Assembly: GCA_014238065.1 (NCBI GenBank)
Contig: JABABU010000036.1
Coordinates: forward strand, 1-64,000
Length of the DNA: 64,000 nucleotides
Origin: Actinomycetota bacterium
GTDB lineage: Bacteria > Actinomycetota > Acidimicrobiia > Acidimicrobiales > Poriferisodalaceae
Direction of reading: 5' to 3'
Part shown: positions 18,513 through 27,402 of the stretch, piece by piece
How the letters are laid out: every line of letters begins with the position of its first letter
Position numbering within the stretch: position 1 is the stretch's first letter
Position numbers and translations under genes: made by a program
Notes under the pieces: generated by a model
The model's input: only the letters and a program-made list of their open reading frames with translations
Told to the model about the DNA's origin: nothing
The model's database searches: none

Positions 18513-19127
18513 TCACGGTTCGAGGCGGGTGGCCACCCTGTCGAAGAACTCGAATGGCTGTAGGCCGACGACCGCGAACGATCCGTTGAACAAGAACCCT
18601 GGAGTGCCGGTGATGCCTTCGTTCCGAGCAGCAGTGCGTGACGAGTCCATCTGCGCGATCAAGCCGGCGTCGGTTCCAGCATCTCTCACCGCCTTCGCAT
18701 CTGCGCCGACCTCCTCGGCTATGTCGGCCAGCACGTCTGCTCTTTCGATGTCCCGGTCGTGCAGCCAGATCGCATCGAACAGCTGGCGGTGGTAGTCGGC
18801 GAACGAATCGGGGCTCTCGCGACATACGGCCAGGGCGGCGAGATGCGCCAAACGGGTCGGGAGCACACGCTCTGGTGGAGCGAACGGCATGGCCACCTCG
18901 TCTGCCAACGCCCGGAATCGGTCGAGGGCACGTTCGGCGACTGCACCGTCGCCCCTGCCGTACACGGCTCGAATCGAGCGGCCTCCTTCGGGTAGACCGG
19001 GGTGGAGCTCGTACGGCATCCAGGTGAGCGTCGCTCCGTGTGCCAACTCGAGACGGTCTGCCCGAGCCTGACCGAGATAGCACCACGGACAGAGATAGTC
19101 GGACCACACCGTCACCTTGAGCACCAT
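18513..19127 (-). CDS. FrnE-like DsbA family oxidoreductase
   Basis: The ATG at 19127 is chosen; TACTTT lies 6 nt upstream and the extra open frame to 19208 is not protein-like. 204 residues. VTVWSDYLCPWCYLGQARADRL contains the CPWC active site typical of FrnE/DSBA-like proteins, and GITGTPGFLFNGSFAVVG contains the cis-Pro (TP) and later conserved segments. With no signal peptide it is probably a cytoplasmic thiol oxidoreductase or isomerase. It is divergently placed to the acyl-CoA dehydrogenase gene at 19229. Confidence 0.9.
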   Translation of the reverse strand: MVLKVTVWSDYLCPWCYLGQARADRLELAHGATLTWMPYELHPGLPEGGRSIRAVYGRGDGAVAERALDRFRALADEVAMPFAPPERVLPTRLAHLAALAVCRESPDSFADYHRQLFDAIWLHDRDIERADVLADIAEEVGADAKAVRDAGTDAGLIAQMDSSRTAARNEGITGTPGFLFNGSFAVVGLQPFEFFDRVATRLEP

Positions 19128-19133
19128 GTGATC

Positions 19134-19139
19134 AAAGTA
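19134..19139 (-). promoter_or_regulatory. Candidate -10 hexamer TACTTT (FrnE-like gene)
   Basis: TANNNT match 6 nt before the ATG at 19127, inside the divergent intergenic region. Confidence 0.45.
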
Positions 19140-19228
19140 GGACGGACATGTATCGCCGTCGACTACTGATACTCGACCGACACCGCTTATCGTCGGTCCA
19201 ACACCCATTCAACGAGATCCGAGACTCC

Positions 19229-20437
19229 ATGAGCGACACTCCACTTGCCGAGGCGAGGGCCTGGGTAGCCGAAAACCACGATTCAGAGTTGCATGGTCGC
19301 GGGGCTGGCCGGCGGGAGTTCCTCGAAAAGCTCGTCGACTCCGGCTGGGCGGCGCCCAGCTGGCCGAGGCACCAGTTCGGTCGCGGACTCAGCTCAGAGT
19401 CGGCACGAACGACCGACGCCGCGTTCCGTGAGGCTGGCATCGACGGATTCGCCCAGGACGTCACGAACCTCTGGGCCGGAACGGTCCTCTCGAACGGCAG
19501 CGAACACCTCATCGAACAGCACCTTCGCTCGGTCATGCTGGGTGACACCAACATGTGTCTGCTGTACAGCGAGCCCGGGGCCGGCTCTGACCTCGCCAGC
19601 GTGCAGACGAGGGCCATTCGAGACGGCGACGAATGGGTCGTGAACGGCCAGAAGGTCTGGACGTCCGGTGGTCGGGCTGCCGACTTCGCCTTCCTCATCG
19701 CCAGGACGGACAGCGACCAGCCAAAGCACCGTGGCATCAGCTTCTTCTTCCTCCCGATGCATCAGGACGGTGTGGAGGTGCTTCCGCTGCGTCAAGCGAC
19801 CGGCGATGCTCGGTTCAACGAAGTGTTTCTCACCGACGCCCGCGTGCCACACGCCAACATGCTCGGCGAGCTGAACAACGGCTGGTGGGTGCTGCAGAAC
19901 GCTCTCGCCTACGAACGGGCAGCAATGGGTTCGTCCGGTCGGCGTCAGCGGGATCAGCCGGCCGATGAGGCCGTTCGATCCGCCGACAGCGAGAAGGGTG
20001 CCCCGAACCCGGACCTCTCGCTCGTCGAGCTCGCCAAGCTGCGTGGCGTCTCCGAGGATCCAGCGATCCGGCAACGACTGATGCACCTGAGAGCGCTCGT
20101 ACAGGTGAATGAATGGAATGGCCAACGGGCCAAGGCCGAGATGAAGGCAGGTTCTTCTTCGTCGATCATGTCGCTCGGCAAGTTGGCAATGTCTGGCATC
20201 CTGCACACTGCGGGAAGCTTGCAGGCATCGATTCTCGGAGCCGAGGCAATGTTGAGCGGCGAGTCGTCGCCCGATGGCGCCGATGCCACCTACGCCATGC
20301 TGAACGCGTTCTTCACGTCGATCGGTGGAGGCACCGACCAGATCCAGCGCAACATCATCGGCGAACGTGTCCTCGGCCTACCCAAGGAGCCAGAGATCGA
20401 CAAGGGTGTCCCGTTCAGGGACGTGCGCAAGAGCTGA
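19229..20437 (+). CDS. Acyl-CoA dehydrogenase (second paralogue)
   Basis: The start is the ATG at 19229 (MSDTPLAEARAWVAENH). 402 residues. Recognisable motifs are CLLYSEPGAGSDLASVQT, VNGQKVWTSGGRAADFAF, GISFFFLPMHQDGVEVLPL, and the C-terminal GGGTDQIQRNIIGERVLGLPKEPE, all typical of FadE-like acyl-CoA dehydrogenases. The sequence near LAYERAAMG may hold the catalytic base. It is clearly different from the paralogue at 17053-18309, so the two probably act on different acyl-CoAs. It may be transcribed divergently from the FrnE-like gene. Confidence 0.9.
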   Translation: MSDTPLAEARAWVAENHDSELHGRGAGRREFLEKLVDSGWAAPSWPRHQFGRGLSSESARTTDAAFREAGIDGFAQDVTNLWAGTVLSNGSEHLIEQHLRSVMLGDTNMCLLYSEPGAGSDLASVQTRAIRDGDEWVVNGQKVWTSGGRAADFAFLIARTDSDQPKHRGISFFFLPMHQDGVEVLPLRQATGDARFNEVFLTDARVPHANMLGELNNGWWVLQNALAYERAAMGSSGRRQRDQPADEAVRSADSEKGAPNPDLSLVELAKLRGVSEDPAIRQRLMHLRALVQVNEWNGQRAKAEMKAGSSSSIMSLGKLAMSGILHTAGSLQASILGAEAMLSGESSPDGADATYAMLNAFFTSIGGGTDQIQRNIIGERVLGLPKEPEIDKGVPFRDVRKS

Positions 20438-20441
20438 CGTC

Positions 20442-20465
20442 CCGGTAGGCCGGGTCCGCTACCGG
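20442..20465 (+). terminator. Small GC-rich hairpin after acyl-CoA dehydrogenase
   Basis: CCGGTAG and CTACCGG form a 7-bp perfect stem around a 10-nt loop, starting 4 nt after the stop codon. No T tract follows, so it is only a candidate terminator. Confidence 0.35.
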
Positions 20466-20536
20466 CGTGCTCGGCCGGTGGCGCTTGGGCCGGTGACAGT
20501 GATCGCGACTGACGATGTCCTCACCGAAGGCATCTC

Positions 20537-20785
20537 ATGGACGTTCCGCACATGCACATCTCAACTCCAGAACGTCACGAAAGAACAGGAGTCGAGGTCG
20601 ACGTCACCAACGTCCCGTCACCGAATCCGCGGTGCGGCGACTCCGTCTTTGCGAACGTGATCCCCACGAACTCGATCACCCACGACACCCTGACCGTTCA
20701 AATCCACCCACGAACGACGATGGTGGCCGTTGCCCTACCCGATGCGCTGATGCATCTTGCGGCTAGCGCGCGCCAACCTCTTTAA
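20537..20785 (+). CDS. Small hypothetical protein
   Basis: 82 codons from an ATG, with third positions mostly C or G as in neighbouring genes. The centre is VEVDVTNVPS, then FANVIPTNSITHDTLTVQIH. No family was recognised and no ribosome site is obvious. Its stop codon overlaps the -10-like hexamer of the ABC1 gene. It may be a real small gene or chance. Confidence 0.35.
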   Translation: MDVPHMHISTPERHERTGVEVDVTNVPSPNPRCGDSVFANVIPTNSITHDTLTVQIHPRTTMVAVALPDALMHLAASARQPL

Positions 20786-20788
20786 GGT
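20783..20788 (+). promoter_or_regulatory. Candidate -10 hexamer TAAGGT (ABC1 gene)
   Basis: TANNNT match 7 nt before the GTG at 20796, the reason that start was chosen for the ABC1/AarF-like gene. Confidence 0.4.
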
Positions 20789-20795
20789 CGGGTCG

Positions 20796-22235
20796 GTGGG
20801 GGGCGTCGTCGGAGCCGATAGCACTACGACAGTGAGACGTTCTTCTCGACGACTGGCGTTCTTGAGTTCACTGTCGATCATCAGCTATGTCGCAGCGAGA
20901 ATGTGGCGCTCGGACCGCGGATCGCGGATCATGACATTGACCTCGATGGCCGCTACCGCTGCAGCGCGGAAGGTTGGCTCTGCCGGACGTCTCCGGCGAG
21001 ACTCCGCATCGACACAGCTCGAAGCGCAGGCCGCGATCGTCACCGAAACACTCGGGCAGATGAAGGGTGTGATGATGAAGCTCGGCCAGATGGCCAGTTA
21101 CATCGACGAGGGAATGCCAGCGGCGATGCGGCAATCACTGGCGAGCCTGCAGCAGGACGCTCCTCCGATGGAGGGCAGGCTGGCCATCGAGATGATCGAA
21201 CGGGAACTCGGCGGAAGGCTACGGCACCATTTCAGCGAGTTCGACGAGGTTGCCGTGGCAGCGGCTTCGATCGGACAAGTGCATCGCGCCGTGACTCGGG
21301 CAGGGGTCGAGGTGGCCGTGAAGGTCCAGTACCCACGCATCGCCGAGGTCATCAAGGCCGATCTCGACAACACCGCCGTGCTCGGCTCGATCCTCGGCAT
21401 GGTCTTCTCCGGCCTCGATCCGAAGCCGCTGGTCGGCGAGCTCCGGGCACGGATCACCGAAGAACTCGACTACGCCCAAGAAGCACAGAATCAGCAGGTC
21501 TTCATCGACTTCTACGCCGGTCATCCGCACGTGTTCGTGCCTCGCGTCCACCACGACCTCTCCACCGAGCGAGTGCTCACCAGCGACTTCGTCCACGGCG
21601 CTCGATTCGAGCCTGCGATCACCGCTGCCGATCAGGCTCGCCGCAGCGAGATGGCCGAGATCATCTTTCGATACGTGTTCAGGGGCATGTACCGGATCCA
21701 GGCCTTCAACGGCGATCCGCACCCTGGCAACTACCTGTTCATGGACGACGGTCGGATCGCATTTCTCGACTACGGCCTCGTCAAGTATTTCACTCAGGCC
21801 GACATCGACGAGTTCGAGCTGTTGATCAGGGCCATGCTGGACGGCGACGCTTCAAACTTCAGAACCACGCTTGAGACCGCCGACCTGTTGCGGCAAGGTG
21901 CTCCGTTCAGCGACGACGAGGTCTACGACTGGTTCTCTCACTACTACGACATCGTGATGCATCCTGGCTCGCACACGATCACGTCGGAATACGCATCCAG
22001 CATGGTCCGGTACAACTTCGATGCACGAACGAACCAGATGCTCAAGTGGGCCAACATCCCACCGGCCTACGCTCTGACCCAGCGCATCAATCTCGGCCTC
22101 TACGCCATCCTGGGACGCCTCAACGCCACCTTGGACTATCGCGCCGTGGCCGAAGAGCTCTGGCCCTGGACCGACGCCGCCCCCACGACCCGCCTCGGCC
22201 GCGAAGAATCCACCTGGCTCGCCACAAAGAACTGA
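20796..22235 (+). CDS. ABC1/AarF (UbiB-type) atypical kinase
   Basis: A GTG start at 20796 is preferred because TAAGGT lies 7 nt before it; other in-frame starts (20757 TTG, 20901 ATG) are possible. About 479 residues. A hydrophobic N-terminal segment (RLAFLSSLSIISYVAARMW) precedes the diagnostic KxGQ motif MKLGQMASYI, then the Ala-rich nucleotide loop AAASIGQVHRA and the kinase-like segments VAVKVQYP, DFVHGARF and GDPHPGNYLFM, IAFLDYGLVK. ABC1 proteins support isoprenoid-quinone biosynthesis or lipid handling. The true substrate in this organism is unknown. No quinone genes are adjacent. Confidence 0.85.
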   Translation: MGGVVGADSTTTVRRSSRRLAFLSSLSIISYVAARMWRSDRGSRIMTLTSMAATAAARKVGSAGRLRRDSASTQLEAQAAIVTETLGQMKGVMMKLGQMASYIDEGMPAAMRQSLASLQQDAPPMEGRLAIEMIERELGGRLRHHFSEFDEVAVAAASIGQVHRAVTRAGVEVAVKVQYPRIAEVIKADLDNTAVLGSILGMVFSGLDPKPLVGELRARITEELDYAQEAQNQQVFIDFYAGHPHVFVPRVHHDLSTERVLTSDFVHGARFEPAITAADQARRSEMAEIIFRYVFRGMYRIQAFNGDPHPGNYLFMDDGRIAFLDYGLVKYFTQADIDEFELLIRAMLDGDASNFRTTLETADLLRQGAPFSDDEVYDWFSHYYDIVMHPGSHTITSEYASSMVRYNFDARTNQMLKWANIPPAYALTQRINLGLYAILGRLNATLDYRAVAEELWPWTDAAPTTRLGREESTWLATKN

Positions 22236-22507
22236 CGCCGAAGACGCGCGCCCGGACGGACATGTTCGACGTCAGAAATCCCGTGTCACGGCTTTCGACA
22301 CACCTTTCTTGCTCACACGATTCGAAGGCTGCAAGTCCGCGATCTCTCCGCTCTCGTACTCCATGCGGCATCAGCCTCTGGGCCAACCTGCGGATCGGAG
22401 CCGCTCGTGTCCGTGCGTCGCCGCCACGCGATACCACCGAAGTCGCGCTCCGGCGCACACCCAGTCGGCACCAGAAAGGGCACGTACGTGGCGAGCCAAA
22501 TGCTGGT

Positions 22508-22921
22508 TCAGGCGAGGCGGGCGGTGGCGGTGCCGGTGAGGACGGTGGTGCCGTCTTGGTTGACGGTGGCCACGGACAGTTCGACGAGATTGTCGTCAGT
22601 GTTGACGGCTGTCACTTCGGCGGTGGCGGTCAGGGTGTCGCCAGGCCATACCTGATTGACGAAACGCACGCCGTAGTCAGTGAGTGTGCCGTCTCCGACG
22701 GTGTCGGTCACGAGTTTGCCTGTGAGACCCATCGTCAACATGCCGTGCGCGAAGACGGTCGGGTAGCCCGCGACCTCCTTGGCGAAGGGCTCGTCGGAGT
22801 GGATCGGGTTGTAGTCACCAGATGCGCCGGCGTACTGGACGATCTGGGTTCGCGTGAGGTCGTCGACCACGACCTGACTGAACGTCTGCCCAACTTCGAT
22901 GTCTGCTGCTGAAAGTGCCAT
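22508..22921 (-). CDS. MaoC-type (R)-enoyl-CoA hydratase (HadB-like)
   Basis: 137 residues. The hotdog signature SGDYNPIHSDEPFAKEVAGY carries Asp and His catalytic positions of R-specific hydratases, followed by FAHGMLTMGLTGKLVTD, the loop seen in MaoC/HadB. The neighbour upstream encodes a second hotdog subunit after a 12-nt gap. Such pairs form HadA-HadB-type heterodimers that dehydrate 3-hydroxyacyl-ACP or -CoA in long-chain fatty-acid synthesis. The exact substrate (ACP or CoA) cannot be read from the sequence. Confidence 0.88.
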   Translation of the reverse strand: MALSAADIEVGQTFSQVVVDDLTRTQIVQYAGASGDYNPIHSDEPFAKEVAGYPTVFAHGMLTMGLTGKLVTDTVGDGTLTDYGVRFVNQVWPGDTLTATAEVTAVNTDDNLVELSVATVNQDGTTVLTGTATARLA

Positions 22922-22933
22922 GTCGTTGCCTCC

Positions 22934-23452
22934 TCAATCCTGACTGATGACTTTTTCGGTGCGAACGCCGATACCCCGGGCGGTGACGACCAGTTCGCCG
23001 TCTTGATCCCTGTATTCGGTGATGCTCTCGCTGAACGTCAGCAGCCCCGCGCGCCGGCTTTCCTTCGTCCACGTCTCGCCAGGCTTGGTAGAGGCCGTCA
23101 ACACATCGCCCGGTCGCATGTTGCGGTGGTACTTGAAGTGCTGTTCGGCGTGGAGACCCCCGCCGGAGGGAGCCTTCTTCTCGCCATCGCCCTCCCCTGA
23201 CGCCTTCTCGGCCTTCATTCGGCCCGATGCCATCGATCCAGAGCCGAACCACACCTCGCCGAACTTGGGTCGCAGCGGATAGTCAGGGTCGAACTGAGCG
23301 CTGGCCTGCGCGAACGTCGGTGGTGCGATTATCCCGCCCGCTTCGCTCCCAGCCGCAGCTTCCGCATCGGCGTACACCGGGTTCGGGTCACCGACGGCTC
23401 TCGCGAACATGAGAATGTGGCTGGCTTCCACTGGGAAGCGATCTGCTGACAT
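22934..23452 (-). CDS. FAS1-like / HadA-type dehydratase subunit
   Basis: The ATG at 23452 (MSADRFPVEAS) has AAAGGCGG upstream; the longer frame to 23668 is not protein-like. 172 residues. VEASHILMFARAVGDPNPVYAD and GGIIAPPTFAQASAQFDP are typical of the MaoC-like N-terminal (FAS1-like dehydratase) fold, which lacks the catalytic Asp/His of its partner. With the downstream subunit at 22508-22921 it should form the HadA-HadB-type dehydratase of fatty-acid elongation. The insert KAEKASGEGDGEKKAP is a charged surface loop. Confidence 0.85.
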   Translation of the reverse strand: MSADRFPVEASHILMFARAVGDPNPVYADAEAAAGSEAGGIIAPPTFAQASAQFDPDYPLRPKFGEVWFGSGSMASGRMKAEKASGEGDGEKKAPSGGGLHAEQHFKYHRNMRPGDVLTASTKPGETWTKESRRAGLLTFSESITEYRDQDGELVVTARGIGVRTEKVISQD

Positions 23453-23596
23453 GGGGCCGCCTTTCAACGAGCGCCTCATGGCGCTGCTCAGATCATCGCG
23501 CTCCGAGACCACCCGTGTCACAACGGCACAGGTACGTCGCGTCGCCACGCGAGACTGGCATCGAAGAGTCGATCGACTCACGAGGAAGGGTTGAAC

Positions 23597-24484
23597 ATGA
23601 AACTGGCGATGATCGGGCTCGGCAAAATGGGAGGGGCGATGGCGGAACGTCTCCGTCGCGGTGGCCATGAGGTGCTCGGCTACGACCGCAGTCCTGACAT
23701 CAGCGATGTCGCCGATCTCGATGAACTAGTCGCCGCTCTCGATCCGCCTCGCGTCGTGTGGATCATGGTTCCTGCCGGTGCCCCGACGCAATCGACCCTC
23801 GATGCACTCGCCATTCGGCTCTCCCCCGGCGACGTGGTCGTCGACGGTGGCAACGCCCGCTGGTCGGACAGTGTCAAAAGGGCAGCGACATTCACCCAAC
23901 GCCAAATTTCCTTTGTCGACGCTGGGGTGTCCGGGGGCGTGTGGGGCCTGGAGAACGGGTTCTGCCTGATGGTCGGCGGGTCGGATGATGCGGTTGCCGT
24001 GGTTCGCCCCGCCCTCGAAACGTTGGCGCCACCGGACGGACTGGCCCATGTGGGTGGATCAGGTGCCGGCCACTTCACGAAGATGGTTCACAACGCTGTC
24101 GAGTACGGGATGATGCAGGCTTTCGCCGAGGGCTACGAACTGATGGATGCGGCTCCAATTCCCCTCGACATCCCAGCGGCGCTGAAGGTGTGGCGGCAAG
24201 GCTCGGTGGTGCGAAGTTGGCTACTCGACCTGCTGGTCAGCGCCGTCGACGACGACCCTGGCCTCGCAAGCGTCCGCGGCTGGGCCAACGACTCTGGCGA
24301 GGGCCGATGGGCTGTGAAGGAAGCGGTCGATCAGGCCGTCCCTGTGCCGGTGATGACCGCTGCTCTCTTTGCCAGATTTACCTCTCGCCAGGACGACTCC
24401 GCAGCAATGAAGGTGATCGCTTCGTTGAGAAACCAGTTCGGTGGACATACGGTCAGAGAAGCCGGAGACGATGTTCACGAGTGA
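23597..24484 (+). CDS. gnd: 6-phosphogluconate dehydrogenase (decarboxylating), short form
   Basis: The ATG at 23597 (MKLAMIGLGKMGG) is preceded by GAGGAAGG about 9 nt upstream; the TTG at 23591 is unlikely. 295 residues, as in the short GntZ/YqeC-type 6PGDH. GLGKMGGAMA is the NADP-binding loop; VDAGVSGGVWGLENGFCLMVGG and GSGAGHFTKMVHNAVEYGMMQA are the substrate and catalytic Lys motifs (Lys in HFTKMVHNAVEYG). This enzyme makes ribulose 5-phosphate in the oxidative pentose phosphate pathway. It is divergent from the HadA-like gene. Confidence 0.92.
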   Translation: MKLAMIGLGKMGGAMAERLRRGGHEVLGYDRSPDISDVADLDELVAALDPPRVVWIMVPAGAPTQSTLDALAIRLSPGDVVVDGGNARWSDSVKRAATFTQRQISFVDAGVSGGVWGLENGFCLMVGGSDDAVAVVRPALETLAPPDGLAHVGGSGAGHFTKMVHNAVEYGMMQAFAEGYELMDAAPIPLDIPAALKVWRQGSVVRSWLLDLLVSAVDDDPGLASVRGWANDSGEGRWAVKEAVDQAVPVPVMTAALFARFTSRQDDSAAMKVIASLRNQFGGHTVREAGDDVHE

Positions 24485-24653
24485 ACGCAGCGACTCTTTC
24501 GCAATCTTCGACGATGGCGTGACCCAAACTCGATGGCGGCGACGTGGCAGCCCAATCTGGTGTTGTCGTCGAGGAGTTCCCATGGCCAGTCGAGTTGCCG
24601 ATCGGCCTCGATCTGACCGCGCGAACCGGGTCGGCAGGGTCAACTCCGTGAGG

Positions 24654-25232
24654 TCACAGCCCCCTCGGGACTCCATAGACCATCGCCGATGACAGCGAGT
24701 CCGACCCGAGGGCACGGTCGACCGCTTCGTCGGTGGTGCCGTCTTCGATTCCACCGGTGAACACGCCCTCTTCTATGAGAAGCGTCGCACCGCAGCCCCT
24801 GTGAGCGCCGAACTCGACAGCGAGCGCGGAGATGAGCTCCCTTGGAGCTATCCCATTGAGGACGACGAAGTCCCCCGCCGACGCATGAGCCTCGATGGCG
24901 GCACACATCCCCGAGTGCGCTGTCGCGGCCAGATCTGCCGCCAGTTCCACCAGGAGTCGGCGCAGGTCGTCCGGTGTCAGGCCACGGGCATAGAAGGCCG
25001 AACTCGCCTCACCACGCTGCACGGATCGACGGGCCCGCAACTGTTCGACACACCACCGAATCGGTCCAATTACTCCGGACCGGAACAGAAGCGACACCAC
25101 CTCTGACAACGCAGCACGCTTGAGAAGCGCCGAGTCGACGTCGATCACGACAACGCGAGACGACAACGTGAACCGCTCGAGCGCGGCGAACTCGACCGTC
25201 TGGCGTCGCCCCATCGGCCTAATTGGGTCCAT
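24654..25232 (-). pseudogene. Degenerate HAD-IB (SerB-type) phosphatase, C-terminus lost
   Basis: An open frame of about 190 codons matches the start of HAD-IB/SerB-like hydrolases: motif I is VVVIDVDSALL (DxDx), the cap-like helical region includes SLLFRSGVIG, and GVFTGGIEDG resembles the GRYTGxIE of relatives. Motif II, normally Ser/Thr in a VVVVSAS-type strand, reads VVLNGIAPREL with Asn. Translation then stops near motif IV. In the same frame directly after the stop the sequence reads PHGVDPADPVRAV, recalling the PHAVNPDxxLR of intact family members, so it is most likely decaying. The start is uncertain (25214 or 25232). Confidence 0.6.
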
Positions 25233-25336
25233 GTCTCGACAACGAGCATCAGACCGGAACATTTCACCCCGGTCAGCGAAGAATTGACCCAGTTGGGCTG
25301 TTGTGGTTCGTCGCGCTCGTCGCCACCTGATGCGGT

Positions 25337-25342
25337 TAGGGT
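25337..25342 (+). promoter_or_regulatory. Candidate -10 hexamer TAGGGT (histidine phosphatase)
   Basis: TANNNT match 6 nt before the ATG at 25349; no ribosome-binding site. Confidence 0.45.
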
Positions 25343-25348
25343 CGTTCG

Positions 25349-26020
25349 ATGCGATTCGTGCTCGTCCGACATGGCGAACCGGGTTGGCGGGAGGGCGGTG
25401 TCAACCGCGACGACCCCCGACTCACCCCCAGAGGGCGTCAACAGGCGACACTTGCAGCTGTCGCTCTCGCCGATGACGAATTCGACCACGTGTGGGTGAG
25501 TCCGAAGGTGAGGGCCCAGCAGACTGCAGCTCCCTTCCTCGAAATCACAGGGCGCTCGAGCGAAACGCTCGAGTATTTGGAAGAGATCCGAAATCCTGCG
25601 TGGGAGGGCACCGATCACGACGCCATGGAGATTTTCGCCGCACACAGGCGAAGAAACCCCCAAGAGCAATGGCAGGGACTCGTCGGCGGAGAATCGGTCA
25701 CCGACTTCCACACTCGCGTCACAACCGGCCTCGACGAGTCACTGAGCGCTCTCGGCATCACCCGCTCCCAGGAGTCGCTCCCCACCTGGTCGAAGAACAC
25801 CGACGCGAGCGTCCTCATGTTTGCCCACGCCGGAACGAACTCCGTGGTGCTCACACACCTCCTCGGGATAGACCCTGTGCCGTGGGAGTGGGAACGTTTC
25901 GTCACTGGCCACGCCTCGATCAGCGAAGTGCGGACAATTGAAATCGGCTCGGTGTCGGCGTTCAGCATGACCACGCTGTCTGCGACGCGCCACCTCCCCG
26001 ACCATCTCCTCACCCGATGA
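25349..26020 (+). CDS. Histidine phosphatase (phosphoglycerate mutase-like)
   Basis: 223 residues. MRFVLVRHGEPGW carries the catalytic RHG near the N-terminus. SPKVRAQQTAAPF and the acid/base Glu near EEIRNPAWEG, with a C-terminal catalytic His in MFAHAGTNSVVLTHLLG, match the dPGM/PhoE superfamily. The substrate is not predictable (small phosphoesters, alpha-ribazole phosphate or sugar phosphates). TAGGGT lies 6 nt before the start, suggesting a leaderless transcript. Confidence 0.88.
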   Translation: MRFVLVRHGEPGWREGGVNRDDPRLTPRGRQQATLAAVALADDEFDHVWVSPKVRAQQTAAPFLEITGRSSETLEYLEEIRNPAWEGTDHDAMEIFAAHRRRNPQEQWQGLVGGESVTDFHTRVTTGLDESLSALGITRSQESLPTWSKNTDASVLMFAHAGTNSVVLTHLLGIDPVPWEWERFVTGHASISEVRTIEIGSVSAFSMTTLSATRHLPDHLLTR

Positions 26021-26153
26021 GGCAATGACGGCGGGCTGTCCTATTTCAGCAACGATGCACCGAGATCCTGTCGGCCCCGGTCACCGTTGCCCAGATCGGC
26101 GACGATGACCATCAGCGCGAGCGTGACCGCGGGTTTCACCGCGTCGTCTCGAT

Positions 26154-26159
26154 TACCGT
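26154..26159 (+). promoter_or_regulatory. Candidate -10 hexamer TACCGT (P450 gene)
   Basis: TANNNT match 6 nt before the ATG at 26166. Confidence 0.45.
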
Positions 26160-26165
26160 CGTGGC

Positions 26166-27383
26166 ATGGCAACACTGGTGAGTGAACTCGATCTCCCCTT
26201 CATCGATGCAGATTTCCTGACCGACCCTGATGAAGCTCGGCGACAGTACAACGAGGCAGTGCAGCAGAACTGGCTCGCACGCATCCCGATGGGGTACGCA
26301 GTTCTTCGTCACGAAGCCATAACCAAAGTACTGCGCGAGCGCCGGTTCCACCATCTGCTGCGACTCATGGGCGACGTCAGACAGCTCGACCCTCGCCTCA
26401 CCGAGAATCGCCGCCAGAACATCCTGACCGCGGAGGGCGATGAACATCAGCGGCTTCGACGGCTCGTCAGCCCTGCGTTCACACCAAAGTCCGCCGAGCG
26501 GCTCCGACCCACGATGCAGGCAACCATGAACGCGCTTATCGACCACGTCGCTGACCGTGGCCATGTCGAAGCGATCGAAGAGATCTGCGAGCCGTATCCG
26601 ATTCCGATCATCTGCGAGCTGCTCGGCGCACCGAAGCAAGATTGGCAGGACTTCAGCCGTTGGGCGCAAGACGTGCTCTCCGGTCTCGACGCCGACGCCA
26701 ACGACAAGGTCGACATCATCGTCACAGCCCGCGACGAACTCGATTGTTACGTGCGTGATCTCATCGCTCGCCGCAGAACCGAACCGGAAGACGATCTCCT
26801 GACTGATCTCATCGCCGCCAATACTGACGGCGACTCGCTGAGCGACGACGAACTCCTGACCATGGTTGAGGCCGTGTTGGTCGCGGGAGTCGACACCACT
26901 CGAAACCAACTGGGTTGCGCGCTGTCGCTGTTCGCAGATCATCCAGATCAGTGGACCGCTCTGGCCGACGACCCCACGCTCGCGCCGAGAGCTGTCGAAG
27001 AGGTGATGCGGTTCCAGGGCGCCGTCAGGGGCACCGGTCGTTACGCGGACGAGGACATCGAGATCGACGATGTGATCTTCCCGAAAGGAACACTGGTCTT
27101 CCCTGCTTTCACGTCCGGCAATCGAGATGCCAACGTCCACGAGGCCCCTGACACCTTCGACATGAAACGAGAGTCCCCTGTTCCGCAGCTGACCTTCGGT
27201 AGCGGCGTGCACTTCTGTCTCGGAGCGTTCCTCGCCAGAGCCGAGCTCCAGGAGGCGCTTCCATTGCTTGCCACCCGACTTCCGGACCTGTCGCTCGCAG
27301 AGCCAGCGACGTGGAAACCTCCGACAGCTGCGATTTTCGGACCGGAACGACTTCAGCTGAACTTCACGCCAACAAGCGCTTGA
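26166..27383 (+). CDS. Cytochrome P450
   Basis: 405 residues, normal for soluble bacterial class I P450. Helix I reads AGVDTTRNQL with the acid/Thr oxygen-activation pair; the ExxR motif is in the AVEEVMRFQG helix; the heme loop FGSGVHFCLG supplies the axial Cys351. No membrane anchor is present. A ferredoxin and reductase are not in this window, so the redox partner is unknown. The substrate could be a terpene, steroid or fatty acid but cannot be inferred. TACCGT lies 6 nt before the ATG. Confidence 0.93.
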   Translation: MATLVSELDLPFIDADFLTDPDEARRQYNEAVQQNWLARIPMGYAVLRHEAITKVLRERRFHHLLRLMGDVRQLDPRLTENRRQNILTAEGDEHQRLRRLVSPAFTPKSAERLRPTMQATMNALIDHVADRGHVEAIEEICEPYPIPIICELLGAPKQDWQDFSRWAQDVLSGLDADANDKVDIIVTARDELDCYVRDLIARRRTEPEDDLLTDLIAANTDGDSLSDDELLTMVEAVLVAGVDTTRNQLGCALSLFADHPDQWTALADDPTLAPRAVEEVMRFQGAVRGTGRYADEDIEIDDVIFPKGTLVFPAFTSGNRDANVHEAPDTFDMKRESPVPQLTFGSGVHFCLGAFLARAELQEALPLLATRLPDLSLAEPATWKPPTAAIFGPERLQLNFTPTSA

Positions 27384-27402
27384 CCGAACTCCGGCCACAG
27401 AA

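Noticed and set aside
17053..19107. Very long N-terminal extension of the acyl-CoA dehydrogenase (684 codons)
   Set aside because: Upstream of MAMYPK the frame is Arg-rich and overlaps the FrnE-like gene on the same strand; the family starts near MYPK.
22236..22507. Gap between the ABC1 gene and the MaoC gene
   Set aside because: No gene, repeat or RNA recognised; no feature assigned.
22046..22912. 288-codon plus-strand frame across the MaoC gene
   Set aside because: The minus strand carries the MaoC signature; the plus frame has none.
26136..27398. Long open frame on the minus strand antisense to the P450
   Set aside because: The plus frame shows all P450 motifs and a promoter-like hexamer; the minus frame reads as a low-quality shadow of high-GC coding DNA.
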